Positions 1 through 7,536 of a stretch of 38,106 nt of DNA are shown one piece after another. The DNA is from Clostridia bacterium (lineage in GTDB: Bacteria; Bacillota; Clostridia; Christensenellales; Borkfalkiaceae). Under the pieces are notes generated by a model that had not been told where the DNA came from, ran no database searches, and saw only the letters and a program-made list of their open reading frames with translations. Within the stretch, counting starts at the first letter, position 1. Every line of letters starts with the position of its first letter. The stretch is taken from the NCBI GenBank assembly GCA_900769545.1, contig CAAGGZ010000065.1, positions 1 through 38,106 on the forward strand, written 5' to 3'. Position numbers and translations under genes: made by a program.

Positions 1-43
1 ACGGAAAACCCGTCGAATGGTAAAAAGATATGCGAAATATAAG

Positions 44-75
44 AAAAACCCCGACGCGCTCGCGTCGGGGTTTTT
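44..75. terminator. Bidirectional intrinsic terminator
   Basis: A 9-bp perfect GC-rich stem (CCCCGACGC at 49-57 with GCGTCGGGG at 62-70) is flanked by an A-run on the left and a T-run on the right. It can terminate the HU gene on the minus strand and whatever gene enters from the left on the plus strand. The first 43 bases are too short to assign a gene. Confidence 0.9.
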
Positions 76-101
76 ATGTTTAATGCATTTTCGTTTTTAT
101 C

Positions 102-377
102 TTATTTATTGATTTCTTCCTTATAAGCTTTACCGAATTTCATAACGGGTTTCTTGCAAGCCGCGATTTGAACTTTCGCGCCCGTTTGAGGGTTGATACC
201 GGTTTTCGCCGCTACGTTCTTCACTTCAAACGTACCAAAACCAACGAGTTGTACTTTTTCGCCTGCTTTGAGCGCTTCCGTAACGCTTGCAACAAATGCT
301 TCGTATGCGGTAGCCGCGTCCTTGTTCGTGAAACCTGCTTTTTCTGCCATTGCTTTAATCAATTCGCCTTTGTTCAT
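102..377 (-). CDS. hup: HU-family DNA-binding protein
   Basis: A 91-residue HU/IHF-family nucleoid protein that binds and bends DNA as a dimer. The N-terminus (MNKGELIKAMAEKAG), the VGFGTFEVK beta-strand and the DNA-contacting arm with NPQTG are diagnostic, and the length is the usual 90. The arm has KTGINPQTG where many HU proteins have R-x-GRNP, a mild divergence. The ATG at 377 is preceded by an AAAGGGG ribosome binding site. The gene is monocistronic, with its own promoter at 438-466 and a terminator directly downstream. Confidence 0.96.
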   Translation of the reverse strand: MNKGELIKAMAEKAGFTNKDAATAYEAFVASVTEALKAGEKVQLVGFGTFEVKNVAAKTGINPQTGAKVQIAACKKPVMKFGKAYKEEINK

Positions 378-437
378 AAGAGTAATCCCCTTTAAATTAT
401 AATTCTTAAAAATCTTGGCTAATTTTTAAGTAACTTT

Positions 438-466
438 ATTATAGCCTATAATCGGGCTTTTGTCAA
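438..466 (-). promoter_or_regulatory. Sigma-A-type promoter of the HU gene
   Basis: On the minus strand a perfect TTGACA (461-466) and a perfect TATAAT (438-443) are separated by 17 bases. The predicted 5' leader to the ATG at 377 is about 55 nt. This is a consensus promoter, as expected for an abundant nucleoid protein. Confidence 0.85.
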
Positions 467-598
467 GTGTAGAAAGGGAAAAATTTGCGAAAAACCTTGA
501 AAAATAAGACTTTTTTTCAATTTTTTTTATATTTTATCACTTTTCGACCAATCTCGCGCGACAAAAAATGTCAAAACGTTTAAAAAGGCGTGTTAAAA

Positions 599-1558
599 TC
601 AAAGTTCGCTTGTGTAAAAACCAAGCCCTAGAACCTGCGAAACGCCCGTCATAACCGCGAACGAATCGGGGTCTACCGTTTTGATAACCTTGCGAAGCGT
701 TGCCACCTGACGTCGGGAAATTACGCAAAGAAGCATAGGGTGTGCTTCTTTGGTGTACATACCCGTAGCCGGAAGCATCGTAACGCCGCGGCTTAATTCA
801 CGCATAAGCGCTTGCGCCATTTCATCGGGTTTATCTGTGATAATTCTAAATTCAATCGCCGATTGAAAGCCGTTTGTTATCGATTCGTTGATTTTGCTTT
901 CCACGTACAATTCAAACGCCGACATCATAATGGGAAGAAAATTGTAAGCAGCTGGCTGGGTAGGATTGTAAAATACGAAAAGGGAAGAACCGACAACGGC
1001 AAAGTTGACGGCAAAAAGCATCCAAGCGATTGAGTTTGCCGCGAACTTGCGTTGTATAATCACGGCAACGACGTCTGCGCCGCCCGTGCTACCGCCGATT
1101 TGGAAAGCAAGCGCGGTTGCCGCGCCGATACAAATACCGCCGCCAAGCGCCGCGAAAATCTTTTCCCCGTTGCCTGCAAATTGAATAGCGAAATCGGGGA
1201 ACAACGTTTCCAAAATCAAAAGCCAAACCGTTTGTAACCCGATATGGATTGCGGTAAGCACCGCAAATTTCTTTTTTACGAAAAAGAACCCGAGCACGAC
1301 AAGGGGGAAATTTAACCCGAAAACGACCCAACTTTGTTGAATGAAGCCGTTTGTTGCCACGTTCAAGAGTACGCCGATTCCGATTACGCCGCCGACCGTA
1401 AAGTTGTTGGGGGTGATGAGTGTTTTTGCGCCGAAAGAAATCAAAAAGGAAGAAACGAGCAAATAAACGACCGTTTTAATCCAAGGGAAAGCCTTGCCTG
1501 CGCGGTTAAAATTTTCCTTCGTGATTTTGGGCGGTAAAACGTTTTGATTTTGTTCCAT
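599..1558 (-). CDS. YitT family membrane protein (DUF2179 C-terminus)
   Basis: A 319-residue protein with a charged N-terminus, about six hydrophobic segments (roughly residues 30-225) and a soluble C-terminal DUF2179 domain (about 235-315). The glycine-rich GGSTGGADVVA motif between membrane segments is typical of the YitT/YqfU/YpjC family. The function of the family is not established; it is usually annotated as a putative membrane transporter. It starts 6 bases after the rplI stop, so the two form an operon. A weak AAGG ribosome binding site lies inside the end of rplI. Positions 478-598 downstream are AT-rich, and no clear terminator was seen there. Confidence 0.92.
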   Translation of the reverse strand: MEQNQNVLPPKITKENFNRAGKAFPWIKTVVYLLVSSFLISFGAKTLITPNNFTVGGVIGIGVLLNVATNGFIQQSWVVFGLNFPLVVLGFFFVKKKFAVLTAIHIGLQTVWLLILETLFPDFAIQFAGNGEKIFAALGGGICIGAATALAFQIGGSTGGADVVAVIIQRKFAANSIAWMLFAVNFAVVGSSLFVFYNPTQPAAYNFLPIMMSAFELYVESKINESITNGFQSAIEFRIITDKPDEMAQALMRELSRGVTMLPATGMYTKEAHPMLLCVISRRQVATLRKVIKTVDPDSFAVMTGVSQVLGLGFYTSEL

Positions 1559-1564
1559 AGCCTT

Positions 1565-2002
1565 TTAACCTTCTACAACGACTGTGATTTTTGCGGAAAC
1601 GTTTTCCATAAAACGGATTTCCGCTTGGAAAGAGCCCACCGTTTTCACGGCGTCCATTTTAATTTTCTTTTTATCGATATCGAACCCGATTTCGGCAAGC
1701 GCGGCGGCAACGTGCGAAGCGGTTACGCTTCCAAACGTTTTTCCGTTTTCGCCCGTCTTAATTTTCACGTTCACGCTCTTTCCGTTAATTTTCTCGGCAA
1801 GAGCCTTCGTCGCTTTGACTTCTTCTGCCTTATGGAACTGCGCGGCGGCTTTCTTTTGTTCGGCTTCGTGCACGTTTGCGGCGTTGGCTACGCTCGCAAG
1901 CCCCTTTTTCAAAAGGAAATTCCTACCGTAGCCGTCGGCAACTTCCACGACTTCGCCTTTCTTTCCCGTACCTTTTACGTCTGCTTTTAATAATACTTTC
2001 AT
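1565..2002 (-). CDS. rplI: 50S ribosomal protein bL9
   Basis: A 145-residue bL9. The N-terminal RNA-binding domain (MKVLLKADVKGTGKKGEVVEVADGYGRNFLLKKGLA, residues 1-36 overall) carries the family signature. A long connecting helix and a C-terminal domain (KTFGSVTASHVAAAL) follow. It binds domain V of 23S rRNA at the base of the L1 stalk. An AAGGAG ribosome binding site precedes the ATG, and a promoter lies at 2027-2055. It is the first gene of an rplI-yitT operon. No rpsF, ssb or rpsR, the usual partners, lies alongside it here. Confidence 0.97.
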   Translation of the reverse strand: MKVLLKADVKGTGKKGEVVEVADGYGRNFLLKKGLASVANAANVHEAEQKKAAAQFHKAEEVKATKALAEKINGKSVNVKIKTGENGKTFGSVTASHVAAALAEIGFDIDKKKIKMDAVKTVGSFQAEIRFMENVSAKITVVVEG

Positions 2003-2026
2003 ATTCGTTCTCCTTATTCATATATT

Positions 2027-2055
2027 ATTTTACAGCAAATTTTTGCAAATGTCAA
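2027..2055 (-). promoter_or_regulatory. Promoter of rplI-yitT
   Basis: Minus-strand TTGACA (2050-2055), a 17-base spacer and TAAAAT (2027-2032). The transcript would start about 20 nt upstream of the AAGGAG and ATG of rplI. Confidence 0.75.
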
Positions 2056-2111
2056 TAATCTTTCACTACTTTGCGCATACTGCTACTACCTAAAAAGGAG
2101 GTTTTTTTGCT

Positions 2112-2282
2112 ATGATGAACGAAAAAGGTCAAGAAGTGAACACGAGCATTGGTTGCGGCGTAACGGAATGTAAATATAACCGTTCGGGCGATTATTGCAC
2201 GCTTCGTAAAATTCACGTAGGCAACACGTGTTCGTGCGATGCGGAAAGCTGTACGTGCTGTGATAGCTTCGAAAGAAAATAA
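2112..2282 (+). CDS. DUF1540 small cysteine-rich protein
   Basis: A 56-residue ORF starting MMNEKGQEVNTSIGC, with seven cysteines in the DUF1540 pattern (IGCGVTECKYN, then C at 29, 40, 42, 47, 49 and 50). The spacing suggests a small metal-binding fold. DUF1540 proteins are common in spore-forming Clostridia and their function is unknown. The start is supported by a perfect AAAGGAGGT (2095-2103) 8 bases from the ATG. It is monocistronic, with a terminator at 2313-2348. No convincing sigma-A promoter was seen upstream, so it may use another sigma factor (inference). Confidence 0.85.
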   Translation: MMNEKGQEVNTSIGCGVTECKYNRSGDYCTLRKIHVGNTCSCDAESCTCCDSFERK

Positions 2283-2312
2283 TCGGTTAAAGTTCGGTTG
2301 ATTTTCTATAAA

Positions 2313-2348
2313 GCCGCCCGTTTCGTTGTAAACGGACGGTTTTTTTTT
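2313..2348 (+). terminator. Intrinsic terminator after the DUF1540 gene
   Basis: Stem CCGCCCGTTT with AAACGGACGG (one mismatch), a short loop and a run of eight to nine Ts. Confidence 0.8.
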
Positions 2349-2370
2349 GAGAATTTATCCTTTCAAACGT

Positions 2371-2399
2371 TTGCTTTTTTGAAAAAAGGGGTGTATAAT
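2371..2399 (+). promoter_or_regulatory. Promoter of the PTS IIC-type gene
   Basis: TTGCTT (2371-2376), a 17-base spacer and a perfect TATAAT (2394-2399), followed by AAGGAG and the ATG at 2426. The leader is only about 20 nt, so there is no room for a riboswitch. Confidence 0.75.
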
Positions 2400-2425
2400 A
2401 GGGAAAATTACGCAAGGAGAAGAAT

Positions 2426-3550
2426 ATGGAAAACAAAGAAGCAGAAAAGAAACCGACGCTTTTGGAAAAGGTCAAAGCGTATTTGAAAGCGCTTCCTAAA
2501 CGATATTTTATCACGGCGTTTTCAGGTATGGCGCAGGGTTTGTTCGTAACGCTCATTGCAGGCACGATTTTATCGCAAATTGCAGGCTGGATTGGCGATA
2601 ACTATATCGGGAACACCTTGAAATATATCGCAAATATCGCAAAATCCTTGATGGGCGCAGGGATTGGCGTTGGAATTGCCCACGCGCTTGGAAAAAATAA
2701 ACTGCTCGTGTTTTCGGCGGCGGTGGCAGGTATGGTCGGCGCGTTTGCCGATAAGCTTATGATAGGTTCTGCTCCGCTCGTATCGCTTGCGCTCGGCGCG
2801 CCCGGCAACCCGATTGGCGCTTACGTCGTTACGATGCTCGTCGTGGAAGTGGTGGGCTTATACGCAGGGAAAACGAAATTAGACATTTTGCTTGTGCCCC
2901 TTGGCTCGCTCGTGCTTGGGCTTGTGGGCGTGTTCGTAGCCTATCCCTTTATTTTGCTCATCAATTTACTCGGCAACGCGATTGCGATAGCAACGAGCGC
3001 CGCGCCTTTTATTATGGGAATTTTGATTGCGGTGATTATGGGTATTTTGCTCACGATGCCAACGTCGTCCGCGGCGATTTGGGTGGCGGTATCCGCGCAA
3101 GTTTCGGTTGGTAACGAAGCGGCAATGCTTCTTGCAGGCGGCGCGGCAACAGTCGGTTGCGCCTGTCATATGGTCGGCTTTGCCGTGGCAAGTTTTAGAG
3201 AAAACGGTGTGGGTGGGCTTATCTCGCAAGGAATAGGAACGAGTATGCTTCAAATTCCCAACATTATGAAAAAGCCTATTATTATGCTTCCTATGGTGAT
3301 ATCAAGCGCGATTTTAGGTCCGCTTTCCACGTGCGTGTTTGCGTTAAAATGCGGCGCAAGCGGCGGCGGTATGGGCACGAGCGGACTCGTGGGTGTGTTC
3401 GATTTGTTCAATTATACGAGCGGTGCACTCGGAATCGTGGGGATTTTCCTTTTGATGATTGTCTTGCCTGCTATTTTAAATATTGTTATTTCCGAATTTA
3501 TGCGGAAGAAAGGTTGGATAAAAGAAAACGATATGAAATTACCTGAATAA
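2426..3550 (+). CDS. PTS sugar transporter subunit IIC-like membrane protein (PTS_EIIC_2 family)
   Basis: A 374-residue polytopic protein with about nine to ten hydrophobic segments and a short charged N-terminus (MENKEAEKKPTLLEKV). The conserved core includes AFSGMAQGLFVTLIAGTI, GAPGNPIGAY and the glycine-rich CGASGGGMGTSGLVG. These match the stand-alone IIC-like family PF13303, whose substrate is not established. No IIA or IIB component is encoded nearby, so calling it a working sugar permease would be an over-reading. It is monocistronic, with its own promoter and a strong bidirectional terminator. Confidence 0.88.
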   Translation: MENKEAEKKPTLLEKVKAYLKALPKRYFITAFSGMAQGLFVTLIAGTILSQIAGWIGDNYIGNTLKYIANIAKSLMGAGIGVGIAHALGKNKLLVFSAAVAGMVGAFADKLMIGSAPLVSLALGAPGNPIGAYVVTMLVVEVVGLYAGKTKLDILLVPLGSLVLGLVGVFVAYPFILLINLLGNAIAIATSAAPFIMGILIAVIMGILLTMPTSSAAIWVAVSAQVSVGNEAAMLLAGGAATVGCACHMVGFAVASFRENGVGGLISQGIGTSMLQIPNIMKKPIIMLPMVISSAILGPLSTCVFALKCGASGGGMGTSGLVGVFDLFNYTSGALGIVGIFLLMIVLPAILNIVISEFMRKKGWIKENDMKLPE

Positions 3551-3551
3551 T

Positions 3552-3582
3552 AAAAACGCGGCTACGTGGTAGCCGCGTTTTT
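3552..3582. terminator. Bidirectional terminator between convergent genes
   Basis: A perfect 14-bp inverted repeat including the flanking A and T runs (AAAAACGCGGCTAC with GTAGCCGCGTTTTT) and a GTG loop. It serves both the PTS IIC-like gene (+) and the UPF0371 gene (-). Confidence 0.92.
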
Positions 3583-3593
3583 ATTATTCAACG

Positions 3594-5069
3594 TTATGCT
3601 TTTGCAGGACATCTTTGCGGTTCGCAGGTTACGTGCATACCCAAAGATTTAAAGGTTTTCTCGTCCACGTGCGAGAGAATTACGGTGGAGTGGATTTCGC
3701 AATTTTTCAGTTTGTCCAACTGCTCCATTGCAAGCTTTGCCATACGGTCGGACACGGCGCAAATGGCAAGCGCCATCAAAATTTCGTCGGTGTGTAAGCG
3801 CGGATTTTCCGAACCCATATGATTGACTTTAAGCCGTTGTATCGGTTCAATGATGGTGGGGGAGATGAGTTCAATCGAATCGTCAATGTCGCCCAAAACC
3901 TTTAACGCATTTAAAAGCGCCGCTGCGCTCGCGCCGAGCAAGTCGCCCGTTTTTCCCGTTACGATTCGTCCGTCGTTGAGTTCAATCGCCACGGCAGGCG
4001 CGCCCGTTTGTTTTGCCTTTTTCAGGGCAGGTGCAACGGGTTTTCTATCTTCTTGGGAAACTCCTGCCTTGCTCATCAAAAGTTCGATTTTCGCCACGAC
4101 TTCTTTTCCGATTCTTCCCTTTCTCGCATCGCAAAGGGAAGCGTAGTAGCGGCGGATAATTTCGCCTTGCGAAGCCAATCGACAAGCTTCGTCGTCCACG
4201 ATGCAAAAGCCTGCCATATTCACGCCCATATCGGTGGGAGATTTATAGGGCGAATAGCCCAAAATCTTTTCAAGCATAGCGCTTACCACGGGGAAAATTT
4301 CCACGTCGCGGTTATAATTAACCGCAAGCGATTGGTAAGCTTCCAAATGATAGGGGTCAATCATATTCACGTCGTTCAAATCGGCGGTTGCCGCTTCGTA
4401 CGCCGCGTTCACGGGGTGGGAAAGGGGCAAATTCCAAATAGGGAACGTTTCAAATTTCGCATACCCTGCTTTCACACCGCGCAAATTTTCGTGGTATAAT
4501 TGCGATAAACAAGTCGCCATTTTGCCGCTTCCGGGGCCGGGTGCGGTTACCACGACCAAACGCCGCGAAGTGGGCACGTATTCGTTTTTACCGTAGCCGT
4601 TTTCGCTTACGATTTTTTGCACGTCGGAAGGATAGCCGTCGATTGCATAGTGTTTATAAACCTTAATACCAAGCGCCGTAAGCCGTTTGATAAAACCGTC
4701 CACGGCAGGTTGGGGGCTATACATCGTCATCACGACGCTGCCCACGAATAAACCCTTGCTTTTGAAGATATCGATAAGACGCAAAACGTCCACGTCGTAG
4801 GTAATGCCGAGGTCGCTACGATATTTGTTTTTGATAATATCGTTCGCGGAAATAACGACAAGAATTTCCGCCACGTCTTTGAGCTTTAATAGCATTTTAA
4901 TTTTGCTATCGGGCTCGAAGCCGGGGAGAACGCGAGAGGCGTGATAATCGTCGAATAACTTGCCGCCGAACTCCAAATAGAGTTTGTCGCCGAACGAATG
5001 AATGCGTTCTTGTATCTTTTCCGATTGCAAGGAAAGATATTTTTTGTTGTCAAATCCGATGCGATTCAA
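3594..5069 (-). CDS. UPF0371 / DUF1846 family protein
   Basis: A 491-residue protein of the UPF0371 (DUF1846) family. Structures are known for the family but the biochemical role is not settled. Recognisable stretches are IGFDNKKYLSLQS at the N-terminus, VVVTAPGPGSGKMATCLSQLYHE (a nucleotide-loop-like region near residue 180) and VNHMGSENPRLHTDEILMALA. The start is revised to TTG at 5069. GGAGG sits 8 bases upstream of it, the N-terminus then matches family length, and the promoter (5101-5129) lies across the only upstream ATG (5129). That ATG would have to be upstream of its own transcription start. Confidence 0.93.
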   Translation of the reverse strand: MNRIGFDNKKYLSLQSEKIQERIHSFGDKLYLEFGGKLFDDYHASRVLPGFEPDSKIKMLLKLKDVAEILVVISANDIIKNKYRSDLGITYDVDVLRLIDIFKSKGLFVGSVVMTMYSPQPAVDGFIKRLTALGIKVYKHYAIDGYPSDVQKIVSENGYGKNEYVPTSRRLVVVTAPGPGSGKMATCLSQLYHENLRGVKAGYAKFETFPIWNLPLSHPVNAAYEAATADLNDVNMIDPYHLEAYQSLAVNYNRDVEIFPVVSAMLEKILGYSPYKSPTDMGVNMAGFCIVDDEACRLASQGEIIRRYYASLCDARKGRIGKEVVAKIELLMSKAGVSQEDRKPVAPALKKAKQTGAPAVAIELNDGRIVTGKTGDLLGASAAALLNALKVLGDIDDSIELISPTIIEPIQRLKVNHMGSENPRLHTDEILMALAICAVSDRMAKLAMEQLDKLKNCEIHSTVILSHVDEKTFKSLGMHVTCEPQRCPAKA

Positions 5070-5100
5070 ATCTTTTGCCTCCGTGTGAGCTATTATATCT

Positions 5101-5129
5101 ATTTTACCAAACTTTATCCCATTTGTCAA
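5101..5129 (-). promoter_or_regulatory. Promoter of the UPF0371 gene
   Basis: Minus-strand perfect TTGACA (5124-5129), 17-base spacer, TAAAAT (5101-5106). It overlaps the first in-frame ATG, which is why the TTG at 5069 is chosen as start. A second TATAAT at 5092-5097 is present but has no matching -35. Confidence 0.8.
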
Positions 5130-5177
5130 TGTTATGAGCGCGGATTTTGCCGAAGAAAGGGGAGAATTTTTATAAAA

Positions 5178-5204
5178 AAGCCGCGGCTTTTAAACCGCGG
5201 CGAT
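5178..5204 (-). terminator. Terminator of the NUDIX gene
   Basis: Stem GCCGCGG (5180-5186) with CCGCGGC (5195-5201). Reading on the minus strand the hairpin is followed by TTTTTT, just after the NUDIX stop at 5217. Confidence 0.82.
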
Positions 5205-5216
5205 TTTAACGAATGG

Positions 5217-5711
5217 TTAAATTTTCTTTTTCAGTTCGCGAACGGCGTTTCCAAGGAAAAATTCCGCCGTCGTACCCTTTCGAATGAGCTTGATTGCTTC
5301 GTCGGGGGAGCACCAACGCGCTTCCGACACTTCGTCCTCTTTGAGTTTAATTTCTTTATCTTCGACCACGACGATAAAGTTGAGCATCAAAAGCTCCTTT
5401 TTTTGGTGATAACGGGAAGACATATATTTAGCCTTCACAACGTCCAACCCCAGCTCTTCCTTAATTTCACGGGGAATGGTTTTTTCGGCGTTTTCGCCCT
5501 TTTTCACGTAGCCTGCAAATAGTATAAAATCGTCGTCCTCGACGTGTTTTGCAAGCAAAATCTTATCCTGTGCGCGGTTGGTTACGACCATACTCACCGC
5601 CACGGAAAATTGGGGAAACATATACGATTCGCATTGGTTGCAATAGGGCACTAATCCTTCGTTCTCGCAAAAGCGAAGCGAGAGCTTTTGTCCACATTCT
5701 CTACAAAACAT
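5217..5711 (-). CDS. Zinc-ribbon NUDIX hydrolase
   Basis: A 164-residue protein. An N-terminal zinc ribbon (C3, C6, C24, C27) precedes a NUDIX domain with a complete Nudix box: G-x5-E-x7-REIKEELGL. NUDIX enzymes cleave nucleoside diphosphates linked to other groups. The ribbon-plus-Nudix layout recalls NADH pyrophosphatases of the NudC type, but the protein is shorter and the substrate motif of NudC was not seen, so the substrate is open. The ATG at 5711 is preceded by AAGGAG. The same frame stays open far upstream (to 6563), but that stretch is antisense to prmA and has no coding signals. It is divergent from prmA. Confidence 0.88.
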   Translation of the reverse strand: MFCRECGQKLSLRFCENEGLVPYCNQCESYMFPQFSVAVSMVVTNRAQDKILLAKHVEDDDFILFAGYVKKGENAEKTIPREIKEELGLDVVKAKYMSSRYHQKKELLMLNFIVVVEDKEIKLKEDEVSEARWCSPDEAIKLIRKGTTAEFFLGNAVRELKKKI

Positions 5712-5823
5712 AAATTCACGTCTCCTTATCAACTGTTGTTCTATATTATAATACCCTTTTTTTGCGCATTTGTCAACAGGGCAGGAAAAATTTTTTAAAA
5801 ATTTGATAAAATTTACAAATCTC

Positions 5824-5852
5824 TTGCCAAACGGGCGCGGTTGTGTTATAAT
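5824..5852 (+). promoter_or_regulatory. Promoter of the prmA operon
   Basis: TTGCCA (5824-5829), 17-base spacer, perfect TATAAT (5847-5852). Only 9 bases separate the -10 box from the prmA ATG, so the mRNA would be leaderless or nearly so. Confidence 0.8.
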
Positions 5853-5861
5853 GATTGTATT

Positions 5862-6809
5862 ATGAAATATATCGAACTTACTATTCATACCACCACGCAG
5901 GCAAGCGAGATTATCGCGGATATAATGTGGAATTACACCGATTTTGGGGTAACCATTTGCGATAGGAGTGATATTATCGCGCTCCAAACAAGCAAGGAAA
6001 CGACCTATTGGGATTATATGGACGAGGAACTTACGGAAAATAAGGATTCCGACGTACTCGTGAAATGTTATATCGAAGAAGAAGGCGCGAGAGAAATTGT
6101 GGCTTCCATTCTTTCGGATATCCAAAACGCGAAGTCGCTCGCAGGGGGCGCGGTTGCGTTCGGAACGCTTGAAGACACCAAACGCACGGTTGACGGCGAC
6201 GATTGGATTGACGTTTGGAAAAAGCATTTCCGTCCCATTCGTTTGGGGCGTATCGTCGTCGTGCCCGAATGGATTGAATATACCCCTGCGGAGAACGAGC
6301 GAATCGTTTTGCTCGATTCGAATATGGCGTTCGGCACGGGCGAGCACGAAACAACGTCTATGTGCGTGGAATGGATTCAGGAATTTATCACGCCCGATTC
6401 CGTTTGTATCGACGTGGGGTGCGGAAGCGGCATTTTGGGCATTTCCGCGTTGAAACTCGGCGCGAAAAAGGCGTATTTGACGGATATCGACCCTATCGCC
6501 GTGGAGAGTTCGCTTCATAATTGTAAGCTCAACGGTGTGGCGGAAAGGGCGGTGGTGGCGCATTCTAACCTTTTGGACAGCACGGATATTTGCGCGGATA
6601 TTATGTTTGCCAATATCACGGGCGAGGTTTTGAAAATGCTTGCGCCGTCTATTCCGAAAAATTTAAAACAAAACGGCGTTTTAATTTTAAGCGGTATCAT
6701 TGAAAGCCGTTTGCAAATGGTAAAAGAAGCTTACGTTGCGGTGGATATGGAAATTATGCACGAACGGCAAAAGGGCGAATGGTTTTCGCTCGTGTTAAAA
6801 CGTAAATAA
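5862..6809 (+). CDS. prmA: Ribosomal protein L11 methyltransferase PrmA
   Basis: A 315-residue SAM-dependent methyltransferase that modifies ribosomal protein L11. The N-terminus MKYIELTIHTTTQASEII matches the substrate-recognition domain of PrmA. The catalytic domain shows FGTGEHETT, the SAM-binding CIDVGCGSGILGISALKLG and the acidic loop TDIDPIAVES, then MFANITGEVL. Start at ATG 5862 fits the family alignment. There is no ribosome binding site, and the -10 box ends 9 bases before the ATG, so translation may be leaderless. It is first in a prmA-rsmE-mtaB-HIT cluster, a common Bacillota arrangement, although dnaJ, which often precedes it, is absent. Confidence 0.95.
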   Translation: MKYIELTIHTTTQASEIIADIMWNYTDFGVTICDRSDIIALQTSKETTYWDYMDEELTENKDSDVLVKCYIEEEGAREIVASILSDIQNAKSLAGGAVAFGTLEDTKRTVDGDDWIDVWKKHFRPIRLGRIVVVPEWIEYTPAENERIVLLDSNMAFGTGEHETTSMCVEWIQEFITPDSVCIDVGCGSGILGISALKLGAKKAYLTDIDPIAVESSLHNCKLNGVAERAVVAHSNLLDSTDICADIMFANITGEVLKMLAPSIPKNLKQNGVLILSGIIESRLQMVKEAYVAVDMEIMHERQKGEWFSLVLKRK

Positions 6810-6825
6810 ACGGGGCAGGTGCGCG

Positions 6826-7536
6826 TTGAAACGGTTTTTTGTAGATAAAATTGAAGAAATCACTTGCCTTTCGGGGGAAGAATTTGAGCACGCGAAAAAC
6901 GTGCTCCGTATCGGCGTGGGCGCGGAAGTTATCTTGCTCGATAATAGCGGCAAGGAATATACCGCCGTCGTTTCCGCCGTGGAGAAAAAGCAAATGCTTT
7001 TAAACGTGGTACGCGAAGAGTTAGGCACAAGGGAAGCGAGCGCGGAAACTTGCCTGTTGTTCGGGTATTTGAAGAACGCGGATAAAAACGAATTTATCGT
7101 GCAAAAGGCGGTGGAGCTCGGCGTGAAAAAAATCGGCGTGTTCTCTTCGCAATTTTCTTCCGCGTATATGAACGCGAACAAGCTCGAACGGCTGAATAAG
7201 GTGGCAAAGGAAGCGGCGAAACAATGCCTGCGCTCGGTTGCGCCGACGGTGGAATATTTTCAAACGCTTGACGGCGCGCTTGATTTTGGCGCGGACTTTG
7301 AACATAAATTGTTCGCTTGCGAGTTTGCAGAAAAAAGTGAAATTTCCCTTTCTTCTTTGAAAAATAGCGTGGCGATGGTGATTGGAAGCGAAGGGGGCTT
7401 TTCTCGCGAAGAAGCGGCGCTTGCCAAGGAAAAGGGTTATGCGTTAATCAGTCTTGGAAAGCGTATTTTGCGCGCGGAAACGGCGGCGGTGTCGCTCGCT
7501 TCTATCGTGATGTACGAGCTTGGAGAATTGGAATGA
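6826..7536 (+). CDS. rsmE: 16S rRNA m3U1498 methyltransferase RsmE
   Basis: A 236-residue SPOUT methyltransferase that makes N3-methyluridine at 16S rRNA position 1498. An N-terminal PUA-like domain (about 1-70) is followed by the trefoil-knot SAM site: VIGSEGGFSREEAALA and ISLGKRILRAETAAV, both diagnostic of RsmE. The start is TTG at 6826, giving MKRFFVDKI, which matches the family. Its ribosome binding site (GGGGCAGG) is imperfect. It lies 16 bases after prmA and its stop overlaps the mtaB start (ATGA). Confidence 0.94.
   Translation: MKRFFVDKIEEITCLSGEEFEHAKNVLRIGVGAEVILLDNSGKEYTAVVSAVEKKQMLLNVVREELGTREASAETCLLFGYLKNADKNEFIVQKAVELGVKKIGVFSSQFSSAYMNANKLERLNKVAKEAAKQCLRSVAPTVEYFQTLDGALDFGADFEHKLFACEFAEKSEISLSSLKNSVAMVIGSEGGFSREEAALAKEKGYALISLGKRILRAETAAVSLASIVMYELGELE

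Noticed and set aside
5712..6563. Long minus-strand extension of the NUDIX ORF (448 residues in all)
   Set aside because: It is antisense to prmA and lacks a start signal, and the family-like protein begins at 5711 after AAGGAG.
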